A stretch of 5,017 nucleotides of DNA, taken from NCBI GenBank assembly GCA_027001815.1, contig JALTLT010000194.1, forward strand, positions 1 to 5,017. Direction: 5' to 3'. A model generated the notes under the pieces. It saw only the letters and a program-made list of their open reading frames with translations, did not search any database and was not told the origin of the DNA. This document shows positions 1-4,851 of the stretch, one piece after another (the stretch's first letter is position 1; every line of letters starts with the position of its first letter). This DNA comes from Gammaproteobacteria bacterium (GTDB lineage: Bacteria; Pseudomonadota; Gammaproteobacteria; JALTLT01). The translations under genes and the position numbers were made by a program.

Positions 1-273
1 GAAGTGGTCATCTCCTACCGCTCCGAGGCCTTCAACCGGGCCAAGCCGAAGAATCGGCAGCGCATCGAGGCGATGGTCGGAGAGGGGCGGTTACGGGTCC
101 TCTATCGATCCAACGTGAAATCCATCGAGCGCGATCGGGTGGTACTGGACCAGGAGGGAGAGCCGGTGATCCTGGAGAACGACGCGGTGATCATCCAGGC
201 CGGTGGCGTGTTGCCGACCGGTATGCTCAGACAACTCGGAATCACGGTGGAGATGAAGTATGGGACGCCATGA
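1..273 (+). CDS. C-terminal fragment of a thioredoxin-reductase-like FAD/NAD(P) oxidoreductase
   Basis: Partial gene, open at the left edge, reading in frame from base 1 to the TGA at 271-273 (90 residues visible). The fragment resembles the end of FAD-dependent pyridine-nucleotide oxidoreductases. It has a short basic segment (YRSEAFNRAKPKNR) where the NAD(P)-binding domain ends, then a strand carrying NDAVIIQAGGVLPT, the family's usual FAD-binding 'D-x-V-I-x-A-x-G-x-x-P' segment, and a closing 'LGI.VE.K.GTP' tail. Such proteins move electrons between NAD(P)H, FAD and a partner redox centre; this partner cannot be read because the N-terminal domains and any active-site cysteines lie outside the window. 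The next gene starts inside this one, so the two are probably co-transcribed and translationally coupled. The family call is by resemblance; the exact substrate is unknown. Confidence 0.72.
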   Translation, partial: EVVISYRSEAFNRAKPKNRQRIEAMVGEGRLRVLYRSNVKSIERDRVVLDQEGEPVILENDAVIIQAGGVLPTGMLRQLGITVEMKYGTP

Positions 274-2227
274 ATGGCTGCTGGTGCTGGGGATGGTGTT
301 GCTGCTCCCCTCCTCTCTCCCCGCTGCCGACCGGGCGGTCATGGAGGGGGTGAGGGAGGCGATCCGCACCCGGGACTTCGATGATGCGATGGCGCGGCTG
401 CGGCCCCTTGCGGTGGCCGGTGACGCGGAGGCGGCCTGGTTGCTGGGCACCTTCTATCGGAGTGGTCAGGTTGTGGAGAAGGATCTGCAGGAGGCGAGGG
501 AGTGGTTTCGGCGCTCGGCCGAGGGGGGCGATCCCCGTGGGCAGTATGCCTACGCCATGATGCTGGAGAAGGGGTGGGGTGGCGAGTCGGATCTGCAAGG
601 GGCTCGCCGCTGGTACCAGGCCGCAGTGCAAGGGGGTAGCCGTCAGGCGGCGAGCCGTCTCGCCCGCCTCGGTGAACCCTCCCTGGATGAACCGGGGGAA
701 GGGGTCGAACGGCTCCACTGGGCGGTGCGCCGTGGTCGCCCGGCGCAGGTGGAACGGCTGGTGGCGGAGGGGCTGCCGGTGGATGGCAGGGACTTCTTCG
801 GTGCCACCCCGTTGCTTCTGGCGGCGGATCGGGGCGACGAGGAGATGGTCGATCTGCTTTTGCGGCTCGGCGCCGCGCCGGACGTTGCGGGACGTTTCGG
901 TCGTACACCGTTGCTTCGGGCGGCGGCAGCGGGCCACGACCGTGTGGTGGAACGGCTGCTGCGCGCGGGCGCTTCCCTGGAGGTGCGCGACGATCAGGGC
1001 AACTCCCCTCTGCTGCTGGCTGCCCGCCGGGGTCATGCGAAGGTGGTGGAGCGACTGCTGCGCGCCGGCGCGCGGATCGATTCCGTCAACGACGCCGGTC
1101 GCAGTGCCCTGCAACTGGCGGAGGCGGAGGGGGAGACGGCGGTCGTGGAACTGCTGCGTCGTGCGGGGGCCCGCATCTCCCGGCGCCATTCCGCCCTTCC
1201 GGCGAGAGAGGTCGAGGTGGACGGAGTGCAGGCCGACAGCGGTTGGACACCGTTGATGCTGGCCGCCTGGCGAGGGGAGCTCGAGGCGGTGGAGCGGTTG
1301 CTGGCGGCGGGTGGCTCGCCGGACCGGCAGGATGCCGAGGGACACACGGCGCTGAGCCGGGCTGTCTGGAAAGGGGAACAGGAGGTGGTGGAACGTCTGC
1401 TGGCGGCCGGTGCCGATCCCCGTATCCGCACCCGGGAGGGGCGTACGGTGTTGTACTGGGCGGTGATCTCCGGTTCCGCGCCGCTCCTCGAACGACTGGT
1501 GCGGACAGGGGTCGATCCGGATGCGGACGACGAGGATGGGGTGTCTCCCCTCCTGCTGGCCATCCGGGAGGGGAAGGCAGCCATGCTGGCGCCCCTGCTG
1601 AGGGGTGGAGCCTCACCCGATGGCAGCCAGGGGGGGCGGGTCACCCCGCTGATCGAGGCGATCTCGCGGGGCGACCGGAAGAGCGTCGAGCGGCTCCTGG
1701 AGGCGGGGGCATCGGTCAATCGCGCCGACCCGCGCGGCCGCACCCCCCTGCTGGTGGCTACCGAGCGGGGCGACCATGTCGTGGTCGAACGGCTGCTCGC
1801 CGCTGGCGCCGATCCGGGGCGGCGAGACCGGGACGGCTTCAGCCCGTTGACACGGGCCTCGATGGCGGGAGAGGTGGCGCTGGTGGAGCGGCTGCTGGAG
1901 GCGGGTGCGCCGGTCGATGCCGCGACCGTCGCCGGCAATACTCCCCTCATGCTGGCGGCCGATCGTGGCCGGATGGCGGTGGTGGAGCGTTTGCTGGAGG
2001 CGGGTGCCGATCCCGATCTGCGCAACCGGACCGGCAATACCGCCCTGATGATGGCGGCCCGCAACGGGCGGCTCGACTGTGTTGATCTGCTGCTCTCCAG
2101 AGGGGCGGACCGGGCCCTGCGCAACCGCCTGCGAAAGCGGGCGGTGGATCTGGCAGAGGCGGCGGGTCACCGGCAGGTGGTGGAGCGGTTGCGTGGCGGC
2201 GGCGGTCTGCTGGACCTCTTCCTCTAA
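260..2227 (+). CDS. Exported Sel1-like and ankyrin-repeat protein, 655 aa
   Basis: The protein begins with a probable signal peptide: a short polar start (MGRHEW), a hydrophobic core (LLVLGMVLLL) and a small-residue cleavage region (SSLPAAD, about residue 22). Two Sel1-like repeats follow at about 50-126, with the motifs GDAEAAWLLGTFYRSG and EGGDPRGQYAYAM. From residue 148 to the end there are about 15 ankyrin repeats starting at 148, 181, 214, 247, 280, 328, 361, 394, 427, 460, 493, 526, 559, 592 and 625. They have the typical 'G.TPLLLAA..G...VVERLL.AGA' form, and the last repeat looks like a degenerate cap. The 33-residue phase is exact except for a 15-residue insertion near 306-327 that splits the solenoid into 5 and 10 repeats. 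No catalytic domain is visible, so the protein is inferred to be a periplasmic or secreted protein-binding scaffold; its partner is unknown. The ATG at 260 is preceded by GGAG at 249-252 (7-nt spacing) and overlaps the upstream gene by 14 nt, which suggests translational coupling. Confidence 0.9.
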   Translation: MGRHEWLLVLGMVLLLPSSLPAADRAVMEGVREAIRTRDFDDAMARLRPLAVAGDAEAAWLLGTFYRSGQVVEKDLQEAREWFRRSAEGGDPRGQYAYAMMLEKGWGGESDLQGARRWYQAAVQGGSRQAASRLARLGEPSLDEPGEGVERLHWAVRRGRPAQVERLVAEGLPVDGRDFFGATPLLLAADRGDEEMVDLLLRLGAAPDVAGRFGRTPLLRAAAAGHDRVVERLLRAGASLEVRDDQGNSPLLLAARRGHAKVVERLLRAGARIDSVNDAGRSALQLAEAEGETAVVELLRRAGARISRRHSALPAREVEVDGVQADSGWTPLMLAAWRGELEAVERLLAAGGSPDRQDAEGHTALSRAVWKGEQEVVERLLAAGADPRIRTREGRTVLYWAVISGSAPLLERLVRTGVDPDADDEDGVSPLLLAIREGKAAMLAPLLRGGASPDGSQGGRVTPLIEAISRGDRKSVERLLEAGASVNRADPRGRTPLLVATERGDHVVVERLLAAGADPGRRDRDGFSPLTRASMAGEVALVERLLEAGAPVDAATVAGNTPLMLAADRGRMAVVERLLEAGADPDLRNRTGNTALMMAARNGRLDCVDLLLSRGADRALRNRLRKRAVDLAEAAGHRQVVERLRGGGGLLDLFL

Positions 2228-2275
2228 CAGGATGTTGAAAAAGGCCGGGACGGCCTTTTTCAACATCCTGTTAGA
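2223..2275. terminator. Perfect hairpin filling the gap between convergent genes; bidirectional terminator (repeat copy D)
   Basis: The arms at 2223-2247 and 2251-2275 are perfectly complementary (25 bp) around a 3-nt loop. The inner stem is GTTGAAAAAGGCC/GGCCTTTTTCAAC. Each strand therefore presents a GC-rich hairpin top followed by a T5 run, so it can act as an intrinsic terminator in both directions, although the T run sits inside the arm rather than after it. The left arm contains the TAA of the ankyrin gene (2225-2227), and the right arm ends one base before the stop codon of the convergent CPXCG gene. It is also the stand-alone form (module v) of a repeat seen elsewhere in the window. 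Confidence 0.85.
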
Positions 2276-2467
2276 TCACTCGTCCTCCCGCAGCACCTCG
2301 AGGCTGGGCTCCTCCTCTCCCGTTCGCCACACACGGACCGTCACAGGCTTGCAACAGACGGCGCAATCCTCCACCGACTCGTACTCGCCATCGGTCACAT
2401 CGAGCAGGAGGGTGAAAGGCTCCCCACAATAGGGACAGAAGACTCTCTCTTCGCTGGTCGGATGCAT
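2276..2467 (-). CDS. CPXCG-family small cysteine-rich protein, 63 aa
   Basis: The protein starts MHPTSEERVFCPYCGE and carries CPYCG at residues 11-15 and DCAVCCKP at 34-41. The cysteines fall at 11, 14, 35, 38 and 39. This arrangement and the length of about 60 residues match the cysteine-rich CPXCG family (DUF-type, Pfam Cys_rich_CPXG), in which two Cys-x-x-Cys pairs suggest a zinc-ribbon-like fold. The C-terminus is very acidic (GEEEPSLEVLREDE). No function is established for the family; metal binding is inferred from the cysteines. The ATG at 2465-2467 was chosen over upstream starts in the same frame because the family begins just before CPxCG and AGGAGG lies 5 nt upstream. The gene is apparently monocistronic and converges on the ankyrin gene, with the shared hairpin between them. 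Confidence 0.88.
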   Translation of the reverse strand: MHPTSEERVFCPYCGEPFTLLLDVTDGEYESVEDCAVCCKPVTVRVWRTGEEEPSLEVLREDE

Positions 2468-2472
2468 GGTCG

Positions 2473-2478
2473 CCTCCT
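2473..2478 (-). promoter_or_regulatory. Ribosome binding site of the CPXCG gene
   Basis: The minus strand reads AGGAGG, a full Shine-Dalgarno core, with 5 nt to the ATG. It decides the start: the same frame stays open far upstream, but that extension only runs through repeat DNA. Confidence 0.75.
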
Positions 2479-2523
2479 CGACACACTGCCCACCCCGATC
2501 CCGCGGGACGGGCTCCTCCCGAA

Positions 2524-2529
2524 AGTATA
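2524..2529 (-). promoter_or_regulatory. Possible -10 box for the CPXCG gene
   Basis: The minus strand reads TATACT, one base from the sigma-70 -10 consensus, in an otherwise GC-rich stretch 57 nt before the start codon. No good -35 hexamer is found 16-18 nt upstream. A perfect palindrome with 7-bp arms and a 2-nt spacer (GCCTCTC/GAGAGGC, 2559-2574) lies just upstream of where the -35 would be and could be an activator or repressor site. The call is weak. Confidence 0.35.
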
Positions 2530-2586
2530 GCGTGCACGGACGCAGACCACGGCTGCCAGCCTCTCTCGAGAGGCCGTCGCACTTAG

Positions 2587-2726
2587 CAGGATGTTGAAAA
2601 AGGCCATCCTGGCCTTTATCGACGCCGGAAGCCGAATATGCGATTTCCGGTTTCCTCACGTAAGACGGCGGTGCACACCTGCACCGCGGCACACGCTGCC
2701 GAAAAACCGGCTTTTTCAACAGCCTG
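2587..2726 (-). repeat. Composite hairpin repeat, copy B (modules i-ii-iv-v, inverted)
   Basis: Read on the minus strand this is a near copy of 4533-4688. Module i is at 2692-2726 (35 nt, CAGGCTG...CAGCGTG with one arm mismatch). Module ii is at 2668-2687, with perfect GCGGTGCA/TGCACCGC arms. Module iv is at 2624-2651. Module v is at 2587-2623, with GTTGAAAAAGGCC pairing GGCCTTTATCGAC at 11 of 13 positions. Module iii, present in copies A and C, is missing: only a few bases separate the shared CCGT and CGTGAGG flanks. The hairpins carry A5/T5 runs and may terminate cbpM transcription coming from the right. Confidence 0.85.
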
Positions 2727-2873
2727 CCAGGGATGTTTCCGGCACATCGGGGCGGGAGGGAAGGGGCGCTCTCCTCGATCGGCCGGGGCAGGGGGTACAG
2801 CGGATCGGCGACGGAGGAGAGGGGCGCCGGTCGCCACCCCATGCCCCGGCGTGAGGGGGGATACGGCCTCCCC

Positions 2874-3194
2874 TCAGAACCACCCGCCTCTCTCCATGGC
2901 GGAGAGGCGCCGACGCAACCGCCGGATCTCCTCCAGCAGCTCCACGGCCAGCGCCGCCCCGGCGGGATTGAGACGGAAGTCCCGCTCCAGCCGCAGCGCC
3001 AGCTCCAGTCGCCGCAGGGTGCTGCCTGGAAAACGCCACTCGCGGGGAGAGCGGCCCTCGGGTTCCAGCAGGCCCTCTTCCACCAGGCAGATCACCTCTT
3101 CGGCGCTCACCATGCAGGCGCGACACAGCTCCGCCAGAGAGAACTCCAGTTCCTCGTCCACGATCTGGGCCACCGGCCCGCTGCCTCTGATCAT
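2874..3194 (-). CDS. cbpM: Chaperone modulator CbpM, 106 aa
   Basis: CbpM proteins are small MerR-like helical proteins that bind the J-domain of CbpA and inhibit its co-chaperone activity. This protein has the expected size (E. coli CbpM is about 100 residues) and layout: an N-terminal region with a helix-turn-helix-like segment (FSLAELCRACMVSAEEVICL, residues 18-37), a short wing (EWRFPGSTLRRL), and a C-terminal amphipathic helical region rich in Leu, Arg and Glu (residues 60-100). It lies downstream of a cbpA-type gene on the same strand, the standard partner arrangement. The ATG at 3192-3194 is preceded by AAGGAG at 3204-3209; the frame stays open upstream, but that extension runs through repeat copy C and is rejected. 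The gap to cbpA is 226 nt and filled by repeats, which is unusual for a pair normally almost contiguous. Confidence 0.85.
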   Translation of the reverse strand: MIRGSGPVAQIVDEELEFSLAELCRACMVSAEEVICLVEEGLLEPEGRSPREWRFPGSTLRRLELALRLERDFRLNPAGAALAVELLEEIRRLRRRLSAMERGGWF

Positions 3195-3203
3195 GTGTTC
3201 TGT

Positions 3204-3209
3204 CTCCTT
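3204..3209 (-). promoter_or_regulatory. Ribosome binding site of cbpM, directly beside repeat copy C
   Basis: The minus strand reads AAGGAG, 9 nt before the cbpM ATG. It fixes the start and is notable because the module-i hairpin of the repeat ends at 3218, only 8 nt upstream of it on the transcript. Confidence 0.7.
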
Positions 3210-3217
3210 CAGCCTGG

Positions 3218-3305
3218 CAGGCCGTTGAAAAACCCGGTTTTTCGGCGGCCTGTGTGCGATGCGGGGATGCATCGCCGTTTTCGATGACATCAAGTCATTG
3301 AAAAC
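3218..3305 (+). repeat. Composite hairpin repeat, copy C (modules i-ii-iii), between cbpA and cbpM
   Basis: Module i is at 3218-3252 (CAGGCCG...CGGCCTG with TTGAAAAA/TTTTTCGG inner arms), module ii at 3256-3275 (GCGATGC/GCATCGC) and module iii at 3277-3305 (GTTTTCGATGAC/GTCATTGAAAAC, one G-T pair, 5-nt loop). The order and orientation match copy A. After module iii the sequence jumps to ACATCCTG, the outer end of module v, as if modules iv and v had been lost. Compared with copy A, two stem positions have changed on both sides of the pair. Confidence 0.83.
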
Positions 3306-3315
3306 ATCCTGATAG

Positions 3316-3408
3316 CAGCCTGTCGGCCTTTGATAGACCGTCAGGTTCTGGTGCTTTCCGCGGGGCGGAGTGACCTTCAGCTTGAAGTCCGACAGGCTGT
3401 CAGGTTCT
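3316..3408. repeat. Spaced inverted repeat with internal hairpin and direct repeats
   Basis: CAGCCTGTCGG at 3316-3326 is the exact reverse complement of CCGACAGGCTG at 3389-3399 (11-bp arms, 62 nt apart). A small hairpin lies inside at 3372-3389 (CTTCA-GCT-TGAAG core). The 10-mer GTCAGGTTCT occurs twice, at 3340-3349 and 3399-3408. The block occupies the rest of the cbpA-cbpM gap. It is not part of the five modules seen in the other copies; it may be another element or a leftover end of one. Its function is unknown. Confidence 0.6.
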
Positions 3409-3420
3409 CCCCGTCGCTCC

Positions 3421-4371
3421 TCACCCCTGCCTCCTCGGATCGAAGGGGAACTCCTCCGCCATCCGGCGGTAGAACTCTTTCGCCTTCTCCGAGTCCGCGG
3501 GTGGTGTCTCGATGCGCAACCTGACGTACTGATCACCGGGCGGGTTGCCCGGCAGGCCGCGCCCCTTGAGTCTCAGCGTGCGCCCGCTCCGGGAACCTGC
3601 GGGGATGCGCAGATCCACCTTGCCACCCAGCGTGGGCACGGCGATCGTCGAACCCAGCGCCGCTTCCCATGGGGTGATGGGCAGCTCCAGCCAGACATCC
3701 CGGCCCTCGACGGTGAACAGGGGGTGAGGTTCGAACTCCACTTCCAGATAGAGGTCGCCATTGGGGCCTCCGCCGATGCCGGGTCCCCCCTGGCCGGCGA
3801 GCCGGATCCGCTGCCCCGCCTTGACGCCCTTCGGGATCTTTACCTCCAGGGTGCGGCGTCTCATCTCCATCCGCCCGTCCGGCAGGTGCTCGGGAACCTG
3901 CAGCGTGAGAGAGCGGGTTCCGCCGTGATAGCTCTCCTCCAGGGTGATGCGAAGTCGCGCATGGACATCCTCGCCGTGCATGGCGGCCTGTCGTCTCCCG
4001 CGCCGGGTGTAGCCTGCCCGCCCCCCGAAGCCGCCGCCGAAGAGCTGCTCGAAGAAGTCGCTGAACTCCTCCGGGTTCACTTCGGTGTAGCCGCCGCCGC
4101 TGAACCCGAAGTTCCGCTCCCACCCTGGAGGGGGGCGGAACTCCTGGCCTGCCTGCCAGTTGGTGCCGAGCTGGTCGTAGGCGGCCCGCTTTTCCGGGTC
4201 CTTGAGCACCTCGTAGGCCTCGCCGATCTCCTTGAAGCGTTCCTCGGCATCCTTCTCGGTACTCACGTCGGGATGATACTTGCGGGCGAGCTTGCGATAG
4301 GCGCGCTTGATCTCGTCCTGGGAAGCGTCTCGGGAGACGCCGAGAATCTTGTAATAGTCTTTGTATTCCAT
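3421..4371 (-). CDS. cbpA: CbpA-type DnaJ (class B Hsp40) co-chaperone, 316 aa
   Basis: Cytoplasmic J-domain protein that stimulates the DnaK ATPase and delivers non-native substrates. The J-domain spans residues 5-70 (KDYYKILGVSRDASQDEIKR) with the essential HPD at 33-35. A Gly/Phe-rich linker follows at about 72-125 (FGFSGGGY, FGGGFGGRAGY). Two beta-sandwich substrate-binding domains follow at about 130-290, with the expected segments VKIPKGVKAGQRIRLAGQG and GGKVDLRIPAGSRSGRTLRL. There is no CxxCxGxG zinc-finger region, so it is class B (CbpA/DnaJ2-like), not DnaJ itself. The length fits CbpA (about 306 in E. coli). The start MEYKDYYKILGV is the conserved family start. The nearest Shine-Dalgarno-like GGAG is about 13 nt away, so initiation signals look weak. 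cbpM follows on the same strand after 226 nt of repeat DNA. A sigma-32-like promoter lies about 450 nt upstream. Confidence 0.95.
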   Translation of the reverse strand: MEYKDYYKILGVSRDASQDEIKRAYRKLARKYHPDVSTEKDAEERFKEIGEAYEVLKDPEKRAAYDQLGTNWQAGQEFRPPPGWERNFGFSGGGYTEVNPEEFSDFFEQLFGGGFGGRAGYTRRGRRQAAMHGEDVHARLRITLEESYHGGTRSLTLQVPEHLPDGRMEMRRRTLEVKIPKGVKAGQRIRLAGQGGPGIGGGPNGDLYLEVEFEPHPLFTVEGRDVWLELPITPWEAALGSTIAVPTLGGKVDLRIPAGSRSGRTLRLKGRGLPGNPPGDQYVRLRIETPPADSEKAKEFYRRMAEEFPFDPRRQG

Positions 4372-4532
4372 GCCAGCGTGTCTGCTCCGGGTCGGTGGGG
4401 CCGTGGATTCGTCTTCTGGGCAGGGGCGGGTCGCCGGGATCCCAGAGCCAGTTGTTCCCTCCCGCATCCAGCGGGGTGTCGACACCCCTTCCCTGGGCTC
4501 CTGCGACAGGGGGGACGGGAAACCCCATCCAG
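4372..4532. other. Non-coding stretch between cbpA and repeat copy A
   Basis: About 160 nt of GC-rich DNA that would be the 3' part of the cbpA leader if transcription starts at the distal heat-shock-like promoter. Apart from the 4473-4488 palindrome I see nothing that qualifies as a promoter or gene. The minus-strand reading frame of cbpA is open here to an ATG at 4485, but the peptide is low-complexity and Pro/Arg-rich, unlike any DnaJ N-terminus. Confidence 0.5.
4473..4488. promoter_or_regulatory. 16-bp perfect palindrome upstream of cbpA
   Basis: GGGGTGTCGACACCCC is a perfect, gap-free dyad 102 nt before the cbpA start codon. It could be an operator for a dimeric regulator or chance in GC-rich DNA. 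I do not recognise it as a known site, and no convincing promoter lies next to it. Confidence 0.35.
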
Positions 4533-4730
4533 CAGGCTGTTGAAAAACACCGTTTCTCGGCAGCCTGTGCCGCGGTGCATGGATGCACCGCCGTTTTCAA
4601 TGACGACAACTCATTGAAAACGTGAGGAAGCCGGAAATCGCATGTTCGGCTTCCGGCGTTGAAAAAGGCCAGGACGGCCTTTTTCAACACCCTGTTAATA
4701 AAGGCCCGGACGTCCTTTTTCAACATCCTG
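4533..4730 (+). repeat. Composite hairpin repeat, copy A (modules i-ii-iii-iv-v-v')
   Basis: This is the most complete copy. Module i: 4533-4567, CAGGCTG/CAGCCTG arms. Module ii: 4572-4591, GCGGTGCAT/ATGCACCGC. Module iii: 4592-4622, perfect 12-bp arms CGTTTTCAATGA/TCATTGAAAACG with a 7-nt loop. Module iv: 4630-4657, GCCGGAA/TTCCGGC, with a competing pairing GAAGCCG 4627-4633 to CGGCTTC 4647-4653. Module v: 4658-4688, perfect 13-bp GTTGAAAAAGGCC arms with loop AGGAC. Module v': 4694-4724, a decayed second copy pairing at 10 of 13 positions with loop CGGAC. The A/T runs stand out against the GC-rich surroundings. Confidence 0.87.
4658..4688. terminator. Terminator-like hairpin (module v of repeat copy A)
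   Basis: The arms GTTGAAAAAGGCC (4658-4670) and GGCCTTTTTCAAC (4676-4688) are perfect, with a 5-nt loop. The GC top followed by T5 on either strand suits a bidirectional intrinsic terminator. A weaker tandem copy follows at 4694-4724. If transcription enters from the sigma-32-like promoter at 4823-4851, these hairpins lie in the leader before cbpA and could attenuate it. Confidence 0.6.
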
Positions 4731-4746
4731 CTGGTCGTTCCCTCGG

Positions 4747-4775
4747 GTTTCCAATGACATCCTGTCACCGAAAAT
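4747..4775 (+). repeat. Diverged module iii copy
   Basis: The sequence follows copy C's module iii (3277-3305) base for base over most of its length: the GTTT start, ATGACATC in the middle, then GTCA and GAAAA. Several stem pairs are now broken, so it looks like an old, decayed copy rather than a working hairpin. Confidence 0.5.
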
Positions 4776-4822
4776 GGCGATACGCCCCGAACCTGCTCAA
4801 AGGGGTCACGCCCCTGGCCGTT

Positions 4823-4851
4823 ATATGGGGAGAAGGGTGCGGCGTTACAAG
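4823..4851 (-). promoter_or_regulatory. Sigma-32 (RpoH) heat-shock-like promoter directed toward cbpA
   Basis: The minus strand reads CTTGTAA (4851-4845), 14 nt, then CCCCATAT (4830-4823). The RpoH consensus in gammaproteobacteria is about CTTGAAA, 13-15 nt, CCCCATWT, so this differs at one -35 base and keeps the diagnostic CCCCAT. Transcription would start near 4815 and run about 445 nt to the cbpA ATG, through repeat copy A. A short AGGGG/CCCCT stem (4801-4815) would lie at the very 5' end of the RNA. A heat-shock promoter fits a DnaJ-family gene, but the long leader is odd. Confidence 0.6.

Larger units (their letters stand above)
2468..2873. other. 406-nt intergenic region between cbpM and the CPXCG gene
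   Basis: From right to left it holds the end of cbpM with a T-poor hairpin overlapping its stop (GAGGGGGG 2853-2860 paired with 2867-2875, one bulge), about 120 nt of GC-rich DNA with no recognisable feature (2730-2850), inverted repeat copy B (2587-2726), and the CPXCG promoter region (2480-2580). Reading frames crossing it are open only by base composition and match no family I recognise. Confidence 0.6.

Noticed and set aside
242..1345. Long minus-strand open frame (367 codons) antisense to the ankyrin gene
   Set aside because: It is a GC-bias shadow: low-complexity, His/Arg/Pro-rich translation with no family resemblance, opposite a gene with clear domain repeats.
1033..2124. Second long minus-strand frame (363 codons) antisense to the ankyrin gene
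   Set aside because: Its Ser/Arg/Ala repeats simply mirror the ankyrin repeats read backwards.
2468..2842. N-terminal extension of the CPXCG protein to 188 residues
   Set aside because: The extension is translated repeat copy B and GC-rich spacer; the short form matches family length and has AGGAGG upstream.
3195..3536. N-terminal extension of cbpM upstream of 3194
   Set aside because: The added residues come from repeat copy C and overlap the end of cbpA; a good ribosome binding site and normal CbpM length support the internal ATG.
4372..4485. Upstream start for cbpA at 4485
   Set aside because: The extra 38 residues are unlike any DnaJ N-terminus, while MEYKDYYKILGV is the conserved start.
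3370..4617. Plus-strand 415-codon frame over cbpA
   Set aside because: Antisense to a gene with an unmistakable J-domain; the translation has no recognisable motif and runs into repeat copy A.
2530..4730. CRISPR-like array from the recurring GTTGAAAAA units
   Set aside because: Copies are irregularly spaced, in both orientations, and palindromic with no unique equal-length spacers.
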